Source: DATFKA01 sp042095835 (GTDB lineage: Bacteria > Bacteroidota > Bacteroidia > Chitinophagales > Saprospiraceae). From it: 64,000 bases of DNA. A model generated the notes under the pieces. The model was not told the origin of the DNA. It saw nothing but the letters and a program-made list of their open reading frames with translations, and made no database searches. The stretch covers positions 1-64,000 of the forward strand of contig JBELML010000007.1 of NCBI GenBank assembly GCA_042095835.1, read 5' to 3'. This document shows, piece by piece, positions 36,713 to 45,022 of this stretch. The translations under genes were made by a program, and so were the position numbers. Positions within the stretch are counted from its first letter, which is position 1; every line of letters starts with the position of its first letter.

Positions 36713-37569
36713 TGATAGCACTTGACCACTTTAAAACGGTAGCCAGCCAATATAAAGCTGTCTTTTTGGATTCTTATGGCGTTCTCAAAAATGCAGCAGG
36801 TATTATTCCAGGAGTATCGGAGGCATTAGACTTTCTCAAGGAAAAAAACATTCCTTTTTATGTGTTGACCAATGATGCATCTCGCGGGCCAGAGGAGTTG
36901 ATCTATCGTTTTCACGAGAGAGGTTTAAAAGGCTTGCAACTAGAGCATATGGTCACCTCTGGTATGATGACCAGAGATTATTTACAACATAAATTACCCG
37001 GAGCCACTATCGCTTATTTGGGTACAAAAAGTGCTGCCGCCTATATGCAGGAAGGAGGCTTGACGACTATTGCTATTGAAGAGGTAGACGAAGAAGGTTT
37101 AGAGCAAATTCGAGCATTGGCCTTTCTCGATGATGAGGGTTTTGATTGGCAAAAAGGCTTGAATAGAGCGATTAATTTGCTGCGCAAAATCAATATACCA
37201 GTGGTGATCGCCAATTCTGATCTGACCTATCCAAGCTCACGCACAGAAGTATCCATGGCCATCGGTGGGCTTGCTAATTTGGTTGAAATCATAAGTGGAA
37301 AAGCTTTTCTGCATTTTGGCAAACCAGACGGTAGGATGTTCCTTTATGCCTATGATCAACTCCACGCCGAGGGCCATCGCATCGATAAAAGAGAGGTACT
37401 CATGGTAGGCGATACCCTACAAACAGATATCATTGGTGGAAATAAGTTCGGCTTTGATACGATGCTTACCTTATCTGGCAATACAACGGCTCATCAAGCA
37501 GAAGCGCAGATCAGGTCTACCGGGATTATTCCAGACTATATTGTGCATTCTATTGGAGATGATTTTTAG
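36712..37569 (+). CDS. HAD-superfamily class IIA phosphatase-like protein
   Basis: A 285-residue HAD hydrolase of the NagD/pyridoxal-phosphatase class (subfamily IIA). Motif I is VFLDSYGVLKN (about 19-29): the nucleophile Asp is present but the usual second Asp is Tyr, as in some members of the class. Motif II is VLTNDASRG (about 53-61), and the C-terminal motif III/IV is FGKPDGRMF and LMVGDTLQTDIIGG (about 227-240). The start ATG overlaps the stop of the kinase-like gene. A kinase-like and a phosphatase-like protein next to a GS-like ligase suggest a phosphorylated intermediate. The stop overlaps that of the convergent DinB gene by four bases. Confidence 0.88.
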   Translation: MIALDHFKTVASQYKAVFLDSYGVLKNAAGIIPGVSEALDFLKEKNIPFYVLTNDASRGPEELIYRFHERGLKGLQLEHMVTSGMMTRDYLQHKLPGATIAYLGTKSAAAYMQEGGLTTIAIEEVDEEGLEQIRALAFLDDEGFDWQKGLNRAINLLRKINIPVVIANSDLTYPSSRTEVSMAIGGLANLVEIISGKAFLHFGKPDGRMFLYAYDQLHAEGHRIDKREVLMVGDTLQTDIIGGNKFGFDTMLTLSGNTTAHQAEAQIRSTGIIPDYIVHSIGDDF

Positions 37570-38033
37570 TTTACTAAGATCATCTTTCTTACAAGAACCA
37601 CCTGCCCCAAATGATAATAACCGTGCTCAATAATTCCCTCAATATTGCGGCGATAGCTGCCATATTGCTCCTTCACGAATGGGCCCTCTAGTTGCTGTAT
37701 TGTCATCTGCTCCAGATGTTTGCTAAAGGTGGCCGCACTAGAGAAGAGTGCCTCGCGCAATTGCTCCCAATCGGCTTCTGATGATATCTCTGGTAGGTCA
37801 AAGCTGTATTGATCTCTGATCGTTAAATCACCACCAGCAAATACTTCATTGAGACCATTAATATAATAGCGAATATGGAAGGTCAAGGCCGCAATAGAGT
37901 TGAAGGCTCCTATTTGTTGTATGGATTGCTGCCAGCTAATTCCTGCTAGTTGTTCCTGGTAGTTGGTGTTCGCAATCCACTTTCCTTCGAATAATTCCAG
38001 GAAGCGTTGTGCGAGTTGTTGGCCAGTTTCCAT
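37566..38033 (-). CDS. DinB-family protein
   Basis: A 155-residue four-helix-bundle protein of the DinB/YfiT superfamily (DUF1572-like subgroup). Helical pattern with QLAQRFLELFEGKW at the start, FHIRYYINGL (a His in helix 2 near residue 53) and a late EGIIEHGYYHLGQVVLVRK with the two His residues that, with the earlier one, can form the family's metal site. Proteins of this family act in thiol-dependent detoxification or as metal-binding enzymes; the specific role is unknown. It is 4 bp upstream of the alpha-galactosidase start region on the same strand direction, being downstream of it in transcription. Confidence 0.87.
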   Translation of the reverse strand: METGQQLAQRFLELFEGKWIANTNYQEQLAGISWQQSIQQIGAFNSIAALTFHIRYYINGLNEVFAGGDLTIRDQYSFDLPEISSEADWEQLREALFSSAATFSKHLEQMTIQQLEGPFVKEQYGSYRRNIEGIIEHGYYHLGQVVLVRKMILVN

Positions 38034-38037
38034 AGGT

Positions 38038-40233
38038 TTAGTTCGCGACTTTTACTTCTAATACTACACTACTCCGCTGGGCCGAAACATCAGGATTAAA
38101 ACCAACTTTCATCAAGTATTCGCCAGAGTAGGTTTTGGATTCATCCACCGGGCTATTGGTGCCGGGGAAAACATTCAACTCCTTGATATGATATTGTTTC
38201 TCAGGATCTAAACCAGCAAATCTTACAGGCTCAACGGAGTAGTTGATTTCATAAGTGCGCTTGACTAAATAAGAGAAAACAATCGAACGATCTTGTGCCT
38301 CATCAACAAATTGAAAGCAAGCAAAAGGATATTCATAAGGACTTTGTAATCGATATAGGTCGCCTTGCCACAAGACTTCACTATAATCATTATAGTTTTT
38401 CACTGCCTCTTTACAGAATTCCCTTTCCTCGGTACTCAACTCCTCTACAACAATATCGAACCCTAATTTCCCCATCGAAGCAACATCTGTACGGTATTTG
38501 ATAGAGGCGGTTTTATCCCAGTTCGTTACATGACTACAGCTAGCAATTGCTGGATAAAAATGCGAATATTCCCACTGCATAAAAATGCGATCCAAGGGAG
38601 CAGTATTGTCACTCAACCAAAACTCCGTAAAGTACTGTAGCGCCCCATAATCCACTCGGCCTCCACCACCCGAACAAAGCATAATGGGCACCTTAGGATA
38701 TTTAGCTCGGACCCTTTCTAATACCTCATAAACACCGCTGACATACTCGTAATACAGGTGAGACTGCGGTAGCTCTTGTTGCTCCAGGTATTCAGAAAAA
38801 GCATTATAAATGATCGAATTGCAATCCCATTTCACATAGGCAATCTCTGGATTGGCCGTGAAAATATCGTCGAATACACCAAAGACGTGGTCTTGAACTG
38901 CCGGGTTACTCAAGTCTAATACCAGTTGATTGCGGTAGTAGTATTCTTTGCGATCAGGTTGACGAATCACCCAATCTTGATGATCTTCGTAAAGCTCACT
39001 CTTGGGGTTGACCATTTCGGGTTCGATCCAGATGCCGAACTTGATCCCTTTCTCGGTCGCCTTTTCTACTAGATAAGGAAGGCCATCGGGTAGTTTTTTC
39101 TCGTTTTCTTTCCAATCGCCCAGCCCTGCTCTATCGTCGTTGCGCGGATACTTATTGGCAAACCAACCATCGTCTAGCAGAAAAAGATCGACGCCCAATT
39201 CTTTGGCACCATCGAATAGCGAAACCAACTTATCTTGGTCGAAATCAAAGTAGGTAGCCTCCCAATTATTCAATAGGGTGAGTCGTTCGCCTTCCCCATC
39301 GTATAAGCGGTATTTTCTTGCCCAACGATGCATATTCCGGCTTGCTTCGCCTCTACCATTTTCAGAATAGGCATAGATAAAATGGGGTGTTTCAAAACTT
39401 TCGCTAGCTGCCAGTTGGTATTCCGCAGCATGGGCATTGGCTCCGGCAATTAAACGAAGATTATTATAACGATCTAGCTCAAAATCGAATCGAAAATTAC
39501 CCGACCAGGCTAGATTCGCGAGCAGGACTTTGCCACTGTTTTCGGTACTTGGCCCATCAATAGACAGCATGAAAGTGGGAGGAGCATATAAGTTGGCTCT
39601 GGCACCAAGTTTAGAATCCAATACTTTCATACCGGTAGTCAATTCATGCGTCTGAGGCTGCATCTCGGTCGCCCAAGAACCATGATATTGTGTCAAATAA
39701 AAACGATGATCCCTGAAATATAGATTGGCAGAGGCGTATTTTTTGAGTTCTATTGCTCCCTGCTCCGTATTGGTAATTGTTGACCATTGCTCGAATACAT
39801 TTTCATTGTGATAAACTTTATAATACAGTCGTACAGCTGTTTTGTAAAGTGGATCCTGGAGATCAATTGTAGTCAGAGATACATTGTCTTCCACTTGCTC
39901 AACCTGATGTTTAACATATGCTAATTCCGTAGATGGATTGCGGTCTGCATGTTGGATTTGTAGGGCAGGTTCGGCAATATTCCAGGTGCCACTTGGGGTG
40001 TAAATATGATTAAAAACATCTTCATTGACGCCATCATAACGGAGATTATCAGCGATGTTTTTGTAGGCAGCAGTGCTGGATAATTGTGGGCCAAAGTAGA
40101 TTTGGCGCAGCCGCTTGTTTTGGTCTTCTTGAAAGACTAGGGCATAGTCCTCACTTGGGATGACAACTAAGGCTTGGGCGTGGCTTGCTAAGGTCAAAAA
40201 GCCTATCACAAAAGAGAGAACAAGTTGCTTCAT
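38038..40233 (-). CDS. Alpha-galactosidase, GH36
   Basis: A 731-residue secreted glycoside hydrolase. I chose the ATG at 40233, which opens a signal peptide ending ASHAQ; a TTG at 40242 would add three residues. The N-terminal beta-supersandwich spans about 20-310 and the (beta/alpha)8 barrel about 320-640. Catalytic nucleophile Asp470 lies in YVKWDCN and the acid/base Asp542 in LSDNTAPLDRI; LLDDGWF at the barrel entrance is the family signature. It removes terminal alpha-galactose from oligosaccharides such as melibiose or galactomannan. It is followed by the DinB gene at 4 bp; no transporter or SusC/SusD pair accompanies it. Confidence 0.96.
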   Translation of the reverse strand: MKQLVLSFVIGFLTLASHAQALVVIPSEDYALVFQEDQNKRLRQIYFGPQLSSTAAYKNIADNLRYDGVNEDVFNHIYTPSGTWNIAEPALQIQHADRNPSTELAYVKHQVEQVEDNVSLTTIDLQDPLYKTAVRLYYKVYHNENVFEQWSTITNTEQGAIELKKYASANLYFRDHRFYLTQYHGSWATEMQPQTHELTTGMKVLDSKLGARANLYAPPTFMLSIDGPSTENSGKVLLANLAWSGNFRFDFELDRYNNLRLIAGANAHAAEYQLAASESFETPHFIYAYSENGRGEASRNMHRWARKYRLYDGEGERLTLLNNWEATYFDFDQDKLVSLFDGAKELGVDLFLLDDGWFANKYPRNDDRAGLGDWKENEKKLPDGLPYLVEKATEKGIKFGIWIEPEMVNPKSELYEDHQDWVIRQPDRKEYYYRNQLVLDLSNPAVQDHVFGVFDDIFTANPEIAYVKWDCNSIIYNAFSEYLEQQELPQSHLYYEYVSGVYEVLERVRAKYPKVPIMLCSGGGGRVDYGALQYFTEFWLSDNTAPLDRIFMQWEYSHFYPAIASCSHVTNWDKTASIKYRTDVASMGKLGFDIVVEELSTEEREFCKEAVKNYNDYSEVLWQGDLYRLQSPYEYPFACFQFVDEAQDRSIVFSYLVKRTYEINYSVEPVRFAGLDPEKQYHIKELNVFPGTNSPVDESKTYSGEYLMKVGFNPDVSAQRSSVVLEVKVAN

Positions 40234-40346
40234 CTTTTTCAATGAAAAGTAGGAAGAAGAATTGGAAATCTTAGCATCAGCAGGAAATTCTTTGTGTGTA
40301 AGTCACCAAATAAAGGCATCATGACTACGACGATGGAAGGAATATC

Positions 40347-41363
40347 CTACCTTGTTTCCAACTTCCCGTCTATGTGCTTGGCAAACCGACCACGCTCGCG
40401 CTCATGCACCTGATCAGGTCTCGGCCAAGGCCAACCACCAAATTCGGTTGCTTGATAAGCAGTCATGGTTTCTACGATGCCTTGTTGTGAGGTCGCAACA
40501 AATGGCCCATGCTGTACGACTGGCTCGCCAATGGGTTTGCCTTGTAAAAAGAGTAAATAACTGTCTTCCGGTCCATTCTGAATCGTGGCGGCTGCATTAC
40601 TTGGTAGGTCGACGATGTGTTGATCTTTGACTTGTTGATCTGCGATGGCAATCGTTTTTCCTCGATAATAATAGAGGGATCGATTGACGGCATTTTTTGC
40701 CGCTGGAATAGTAAGCGTGGCCCCTGCTTCTAAGTGTATCGTCCAAATGGCTACTTCGTTTTCCGGATCAGCAGCCCAGGAATTGGGAGCGGGATCAGGA
40801 GCTTGTATTCCAGCAAAACTGCCAGCGATGATGTCCATTGTAACTTGGCGATTATTCGCATCTTTTTCCTGATATATTGGTATCGTTTCTGACCAAAGCA
40901 TAGCAAAATGCGGATCTACTTTTTTACTTTTCGCTGGTAGGTTGAGCCATAGCTGAAACAGCTCCAACTCATTACCTTTTTTATTATTCAAGAGCGGAAA
41001 CATCTCTGAGTGTTGTACACCTTTACCAGCAGTCATCCATTGCACATCGCCATTACCAAAGCGGCCAGCTGCTCCTAGCGAGTCTGCATGATCAACTAAA
41101 CCTTTCTTGGCAATAGTGACGGTCTCAAACCCACTATGTGGGTGATGAGGGAAACCTGGTACCGTCCTGCCATGATACATGCGCCAATCTTTACTAGGGT
41201 CGAAATCTTGCCCAATTCGCCGTCCTGCCAAGGATGCTTGTGGGCCTAGGTCGGCATTCCCGGCTGGGTAGCGATCATAGTGATAAGCACAAAAGATAAA
41301 TGGATCTTGAGTGGCCCAGGGGAATCCCAATGGGCGTATGTTGAGGATGGTGTTTTCGGCCAT
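40347..41363 (-). CDS. Pirin-family protein
   Basis: A 338-residue bicupin of the pirin family. The N-terminal cupin holds the metal site H-x-H ... E ... H: PGFPHHPHSGFETVT (about 69-83) and later GKGVQHSEMF (about 113-122). The C-terminal cupin is the less conserved Pirin_C domain, with FLQGKPIGEPVVQHGPFV near 270-290. Pirins bind Fe; several have quercetinase activity and others are regulators, so the function stays open. It is transcribed alone, divergent from the ATPase gene at 41512. Confidence 0.93.
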   Translation of the reverse strand: MAENTILNIRPLGFPWATQDPFIFCAYHYDRYPAGNADLGPQASLAGRRIGQDFDPSKDWRMYHGRTVPGFPHHPHSGFETVTIAKKGLVDHADSLGAAGRFGNGDVQWMTAGKGVQHSEMFPLLNNKKGNELELFQLWLNLPAKSKKVDPHFAMLWSETIPIYQEKDANNRQVTMDIIAGSFAGIQAPDPAPNSWAADPENEVAIWTIHLEAGATLTIPAAKNAVNRSLYYYRGKTIAIADQQVKDQHIVDLPSNAAATIQNGPEDSYLLFLQGKPIGEPVVQHGPFVATSQQGIVETMTAYQATEFGGWPWPRPDQVHERERGRFAKHIDGKLETR

Positions 41364-41428
41364 GATTGTTGAAGTTTTACTAAATCACTTGATTCACTTG
41401 TAAAAACTGATAGCAGCTGAATTAGTTT

Positions 41429-41469
41429 AACTCGCCATAAGTTGATTTTTTTGACACTTATGGCGAGTT
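41429..41469. promoter_or_regulatory. Palindrome 1 upstream of the ATPase gene
   Basis: Two perfect 14-bp arms, aactcgccataagt (41429-41442) and acttatggcgagtt (41456-41469), separated by 13 bp. It shares its core half-site CGCCATAAGT with palindrome 2, whose centre lies 52 bp downstream, about five helical turns. Together they look like paired operators. Confidence 0.65.
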
Positions 41470-41482
41470 AAGGGGTGGTTAT

Positions 41483-41519
41483 TTCGCCATAAGTGTTGTA
41501 TTTTTGGACTTATGGCGAA
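41483..41519. promoter_or_regulatory. Palindrome 2 enclosing the -7 box and the ATPase start codon
   Basis: Two perfect 12-bp arms, ttcgccataagt (41483-41494) and acttatggcgaa (41508-41519), again with 13 bp between them. The right arm contains the ATG at 41512 and the 13-bp spacer contains the -7 box. Binding by a dimer here would block the promoter; a folded RNA would hide the start codon. Confidence 0.65.
41499..41506 (+). promoter_or_regulatory. -7 box inside palindrome 2
   Basis: TATTTTTG is an exact TAnnTTTG box only five bases before the ATG at 41512. If used, the transcript would start at or next to the start codon, a leaderless mRNA. No convincing -33 element is seen. Confidence 0.45.
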
Positions 41520-42951
41520 TTATAGTGAGCATTTAATCGGAAGAAAAGAGGAAATAGCGACGCTCAGTAAGGCAATAGCAAGTAAAAGATCTGAGTTTAT
41601 TGCACTCTATGGGAGAAGAAGGGTAGGTAAAACATTCTTGGTGAGAGAGTTTTTTCAAAATCAATTTGCATTTCAGCTTACTGGCTTAGCAAATGCTAGT
41701 ACTTCACAGCAATTAACCAATTTTTTAGTAGCTATTCAACGGTATGCAAAGGGGAATACTAGTGTAGCTCCTAATAATTGGTTAGAAGCATTCCAGTTGC
41801 TTATTGAGCACCTTGAAAGTATCTCGATAGATTCAAAGAAAATCGTATTTCTGGATGAATTACCCTGGCTGGATACGCCACGTTCGGATTTTATGATGGC
41901 ACTCGAGCATTTTTGGAATAGTTGGGCAAGTGCAAGAAAAGATATCGTATTGGTCACTTGTGGCTCAGCTGCTGCCTGGATGATCAACGAGCTTATCAGT
42001 AATCATGGTGGGCTACACAATCGAGTAACTATCCGAATGAGGATTAAACCTTTTAATCTGAGGGAAACAGAAGCACTTTTGAAGGCTAATGGATGTAGCT
42101 TAGATCGATATCAAATATTACAGCTCTACATGGTTATGGGTGGAATTCCTTATTATCTAGATGCAGTTGAACCAGATAAAAGCGCTTCCCAAAATATAGA
42201 CTATTTATGTTTCAGAGAGGGAGCACTTCTTAATACAGAATTTCGAAACTTGTTTTTATCCTTATTTAAAAACCCTAATCTTCACGAGCAACTTATCGAA
42301 GCGCTAGCAGAAAAACCAAAAGGTATGAGCCGAAAAGAATTGATCAAGGTGTTGAAAATCTCATCTGGCGGTGGTTTAAGTGGGGCCTTAAATGAACTAG
42401 AAGAGAGTGGTTTTATCAGTGTATATAATACTTTTGGCAAGAAGAATAGAGATGCTTTATATCGGCTATCAGATTTCTATTGTATCTTCTATTTGAAATT
42501 CATAAAAAACCATCATGAATATGATGAAGACTATTGGGTGAAATCACTAGATCATCCGAGGCAAAGAACTTGGATGGGCTTGGCATTTGAGCAGGTTTGC
42601 CTAGCTCATATTCCTGTGATAAAGCGCAGTTTGGGGATATCAGGAGTGCTCACGCGAGCCAGTGCATGGAGGAGTAAAAGGCTAGAAGGAGGCGCTCAGG
42701 TTGACTTAGTGATTGATCGGAGAGATCAGACCATTAACCTTTGTGAGATCAAATTTTCAATAAATCCTTACGTGATAACGGGAAGCTATGCAGATCAACT
42801 TCGAAATAAAATAGCTGTATTCAGACAAGAAACGAAAACGAAGAAAGCCCTCTTTCTGACCATGATTACCACTTATGGCGTCAAAAAAAATCTCCATTCG
42901 GGAGCTATTGTGCAAAATGAAGTTGTCATGGATGACCTGTTTTTATTTTGA
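41512..42951 (+). CDS. Archaeal-type AAA ATPase with winged helix and DUF234 nuclease-like domain
   Basis: A 479-residue protein of the ATPase_2/DUF234 group. Residues about 8-230 form the P-loop ATPase: Walker A ALYGRRRVGKTFL (about 32-44), Walker B KIVFLDELPWLD (about 110-121), and a sensor region with VLVTCGSAA. A winged helix follows (about 265-325; MSRKELIKVLKISSGGGLSGALNELEESGF split around the recognition helix). The C-terminal DUF234-like domain has a PD-(D/E)xK-type pattern: E-G-G-A-Q-V-D-L-V-I-D then L-C-E-I-K-F. These genes are scattered in archaea and Bacteroidota with unknown function. Four copies of a half-site in the upstream palindromes, and one more inside the gene, suggest autoregulation by its own winged helix. 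Confidence 0.88.
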   Translation: MANYSEHLIGRKEEIATLSKAIASKRSEFIALYGRRRVGKTFLVREFFQNQFAFQLTGLANASTSQQLTNFLVAIQRYAKGNTSVAPNNWLEAFQLLIEHLESISIDSKKIVFLDELPWLDTPRSDFMMALEHFWNSWASARKDIVLVTCGSAAAWMINELISNHGGLHNRVTIRMRIKPFNLRETEALLKANGCSLDRYQILQLYMVMGGIPYYLDAVEPDKSASQNIDYLCFREGALLNTEFRNLFLSLFKNPNLHEQLIEALAEKPKGMSRKELIKVLKISSGGGLSGALNELEESGFISVYNTFGKKNRDALYRLSDFYCIFYLKFIKNHHEYDEDYWVKSLDHPRQRTWMGLAFEQVCLAHIPVIKRSLGISGVLTRASAWRSKRLEGGAQVDLVIDRRDQTINLCEIKFSINPYVITGSYADQLRNKIAVFRQETKTKKALFLTMITTYGVKKNLHSGAIVQNEVVMDDLFLF

Positions 42952-42957
42952 TCTAAA

Positions 42958-42995
42958 ATCTCCTTGTATTCATCGGATTGGAGATCCTCTTTTAA
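42958..42995 (+). terminator. Weak terminator after the ATPase gene
   Basis: Short arms atctcc (42958-42963) and ggagat (42980-42985) are followed by cctctttt. The stem is short and the loop 16 bases, so this is tentative. Confidence 0.25.
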
Positions 42996-43087
42996 CTGAA
43001 AGTGTTTATTTTTTTAATAAAAACATGATCCAGTTATTAAAATATTGGTAGAACCCTGCCAAGGCTCCTACTGACTTCTTCCGTACT

Positions 43088-43489
43088 TTGATCTCTAATG
43101 AGCAAGTGCTTTTTCTTAAACTCTACTTGAATCGAGTAGATGTCAAGACTAAAAACCGTATCCTTCACCTTTTATTAGAAAAGCATTATTTACCCAGGTC
43201 TCTTTGTTCGTCTTTGATAAAACTTTTGAAAAAAGGTAGCTTGTCCAATGCTACTCTTGCCGCAGAACTTCTCCAAATCAGAATCAAAGATTATCCAGGT
43301 TTTGAAAAAAGGTATGCAGTAGCTTATAGCGAATATAAAGATCGCTTGAGGCGAAAAAATAATATCAAGCAACACTATGAGAAATATAAGGTACGTTCCA
43401 ACCAAACCTTGGTAGATAAAAAGGGGAAAATGCAGCGGCTTGAAAAAGTACGCCAGCAACTCAAAAAGCCAATCGGTAGGATAAGCTAA
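43088..43489 (+). CDS. Hypothetical basic helical protein, uncertain
   Basis: A 133-residue frame with a TTG start at 43088; the frame opens after an in-frame TGA at 43073 and contains no ATG before the body, so no other start is available. The product would be helical and very basic, with many Lys and Arg in the last 60 residues (RLRRKNNIKQHYEKYKVR and a similar tail). No signal peptide, membrane helix or known motif. Base composition is like that of a coding region but the missing ATG and isolation between two repeat-rich spacers mean it may be a remnant. Function unknown. Confidence 0.35.
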   Translation: MISNEQVLFLKLYLNRVDVKTKNRILHLLLEKHYLPRSLCSSLIKLLKKGSLSNATLAAELLQIRIKDYPGFEKRYAVAYSEYKDRLRRKNNIKQHYEKYKVRSNQTLVDKKGKMQRLEKVRQQLKKPIGRIS

Positions 43490-43572
43490 GGTAGAGTGCT
43501 TCTATAAATTCAGACTTGCGCATTGATAAAAATCATCTTTTAATCCATCGGGTATATTTACTTTAGAGTAAG

Positions 43573-43751
43573 TAATGGACAAAGAATAAGTATCGCATTT
43601 TGATCGAGAAGATTCCCGACGCAACGTCGGGATAAATTCGTGCCAAGACAAGGCAAAAAATGCAGACAATGCAGGGCATTGGTGAGGCTTTTTAACGAAG
43701 TATTGGAACAAAAGATTCCATCAAAATCGAAAAGTTATTTTTTGATCATTA
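43573..43751 (+). repeat. MITE-like element, family 2, copy D1 (179 bp)
   Basis: Imperfect terminal inverted repeats of about 34 bp: taatggacaaagaataag at the left and, read on the minus strand, taatgatcaaaaaataac at the right, both continuing toward gattttgat-type sequence. Copies D2 (50945) and D3 (63918) share most of the sequence. D1 alone carries an extra hairpin (tcccgacg/cgtcggga, 43614-43632). The right end is 16 bp from the next start codon. Confidence 0.8.
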
Positions 43752-43767
43752 CTAAAAGCTTCTTTAA

Positions 43768-44274
43768 ATGGAACTCAGGCCAAGATTTCAAGATGTATTC
43801 GAAGGAGATAAATCGCAGGTAATGGAGCGATTTAAAAAGGAGCTTGATGTCGCTGATCACATCAAAGCAGCAATTTGGGATCACCACATTGTACTCAAAA
43901 TACCAAGCGAAGAGCAGCACTATTGGTCGCCACAATTACTTATTTCCTTTGAGCAAATAGATGATACCGTACACATTCGCGGACTTTGTGGCCCTAAGCC
44001 TAGCGTATGGATGATGTTTGTCTTTTTTTATTTTCTGCTGGGTTTTGTAGCCGTCATAGTGATGATCACGGGCTTTGCTCAAATGAATCTTGGTTTGCCA
44101 TCTGGAGTTTTGTGGCTACTGCCGGCCATAGCCTTTATTGTACTCATGATCTACCTTACGGCCAGGATGGGACAAAAGATGGCCAAAGATGAAATGATCC
44201 GTTTATACGAGTTTTATCACCATGCTAAACCATCTTCGCCATCACTTCTTTCAGGGCCTTATAGGCGACCATAG
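43768..44274 (+). CDS. Hypothetical protein with two membrane helices
   Basis: A 168-residue protein. The first ~78 residues are soluble, with a beta-rich part (HHIVLKIPSEEQHYWSPQL). Two membrane helices follow at about 80-100 (VWMMFVFFYFLLGFVAVIVMI) and 112-130 (VLWLLPAIAFIVLMIYLTA), then a charged tail. I do not recognise a family. The last 50 bp overlap the 3' end of the arginase-family gene on the opposite strand, which is unusual and probably means that only the first ~150 residues are constrained. The start ATG lies 16 bp after the MITE D1, so its promoter may come from that element. Confidence 0.6.
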   Translation: MELRPRFQDVFEGDKSQVMERFKKELDVADHIKAAIWDHHIVLKIPSEEQHYWSPQLLISFEQIDDTVHIRGLCGPKPSVWMMFVFFYFLLGFVAVIVMITGFAQMNLGLPSGVLWLLPAIAFIVLMIYLTARMGQKMAKDEMIRLYEFYHHAKPSSPSLLSGPYRRP

Positions 44275-45016
44275 CCGTCATGTTGTGTAGGTCTCTGGTA
44301 GGATTATACTCGACGATATCGGCACCTATTATTTCTACCGGAATCGATTGAAGGATTTGATATAAATCCCTTGAAGAAAGGCCGCCTGGCTCATGATGAC
44401 TGACGCCGGGTGCAAAAGCGGGGTCTAAGGCATCCAAATCAATACTTACATAAAGAGGTGCTTGCAGTCTGACCAAGAAATCTAAATTGAAGTCTTTCAT
44501 CTCCACAATATCTACGCCATAACGACTTGCTTGTTCTCGTTGGTGAGTAGTCAAGCAGCGATTTCCAACCTGGATCAATGACCCTACCTTTCCCGTTTCA
44601 AGAATTCTAGCGAAGGGAGAGGCGTGAGAGAGCGGATTGCCCTCAAAATCTTCGTACAAATCACCGTGCGCATCGATTTGCAAGATATGTAGCCCAGGAT
44701 AGCGGTCCGTATAGGCATCCAAAATAGGATAAGCGATAGAATGATCACCTCCTAAGCTCACCAATTTGCTGCCATCTTCAATGGCCGTAGCTACTGCCGC
44801 TTTGATTTTTTGAAAGGCATCTTGAGGAGAAAACCCAGCAAGTTGCAAATCACCTATATCTTGGTAAACTTCTCCCGCTTTTATATCTCTACCCAACTCT
44901 GCAAATGTGTTGGCAGACCCATCGGTTTCCATCAGTCGAATTCTGGGAGGAGCCAAAGCTGCTCCTCGCAGAAAGGAAGAATTCAAGTCATACGGTATGC
45001 CTAGGAGTTTTATCAT
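44225..45016 (-). CDS. Arginase/agmatinase-family ureohydrolase
   Basis: A 263-residue Mn-dependent ureohydrolase. The three signature motifs are present: GGDHS (about 88-92), DAHGDLYEDFEGN (about 116-128) and SIDLDALDPAFAPGVSHHEPGGLS (split around the DLDALDP metal site, about 190-210). It hydrolyses a guanidino or formimino substrate: agmatine, arginine, or formiminoglutamate. The presence of ftcD in the window keeps formimidoylglutamase possible, but the two are 4 kb apart. The start is the ATG at 45016. It begins 6 bp after gltX on the same strand, so both are probably co-transcribed. Confidence 0.9.
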   Translation of the reverse strand: MIKLLGIPYDLNSSFLRGAALAPPRIRLMETDGSANTFAELGRDIKAGEVYQDIGDLQLAGFSPQDAFQKIKAAVATAIEDGSKLVSLGGDHSIAYPILDAYTDRYPGLHILQIDAHGDLYEDFEGNPLSHASPFARILETGKVGSLIQVGNRCLTTHQREQASRYGVDIVEMKDFNLDFLVRLQAPLYVSIDLDALDPAFAPGVSHHEPGGLSSRDLYQILQSIPVEIIGADIVEYNPTRDLHNMTAMVAYKALKEVMAKMV

Positions 45017-45022
45017 ATTTCC

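Noticed and set aside
42871..42880. Additional operator from half-site acttatggcg within the ATPase gene
   Set aside because: A single 10-base match in coding sequence could arise by chance; noted in the palindrome finding but not annotated as a site.
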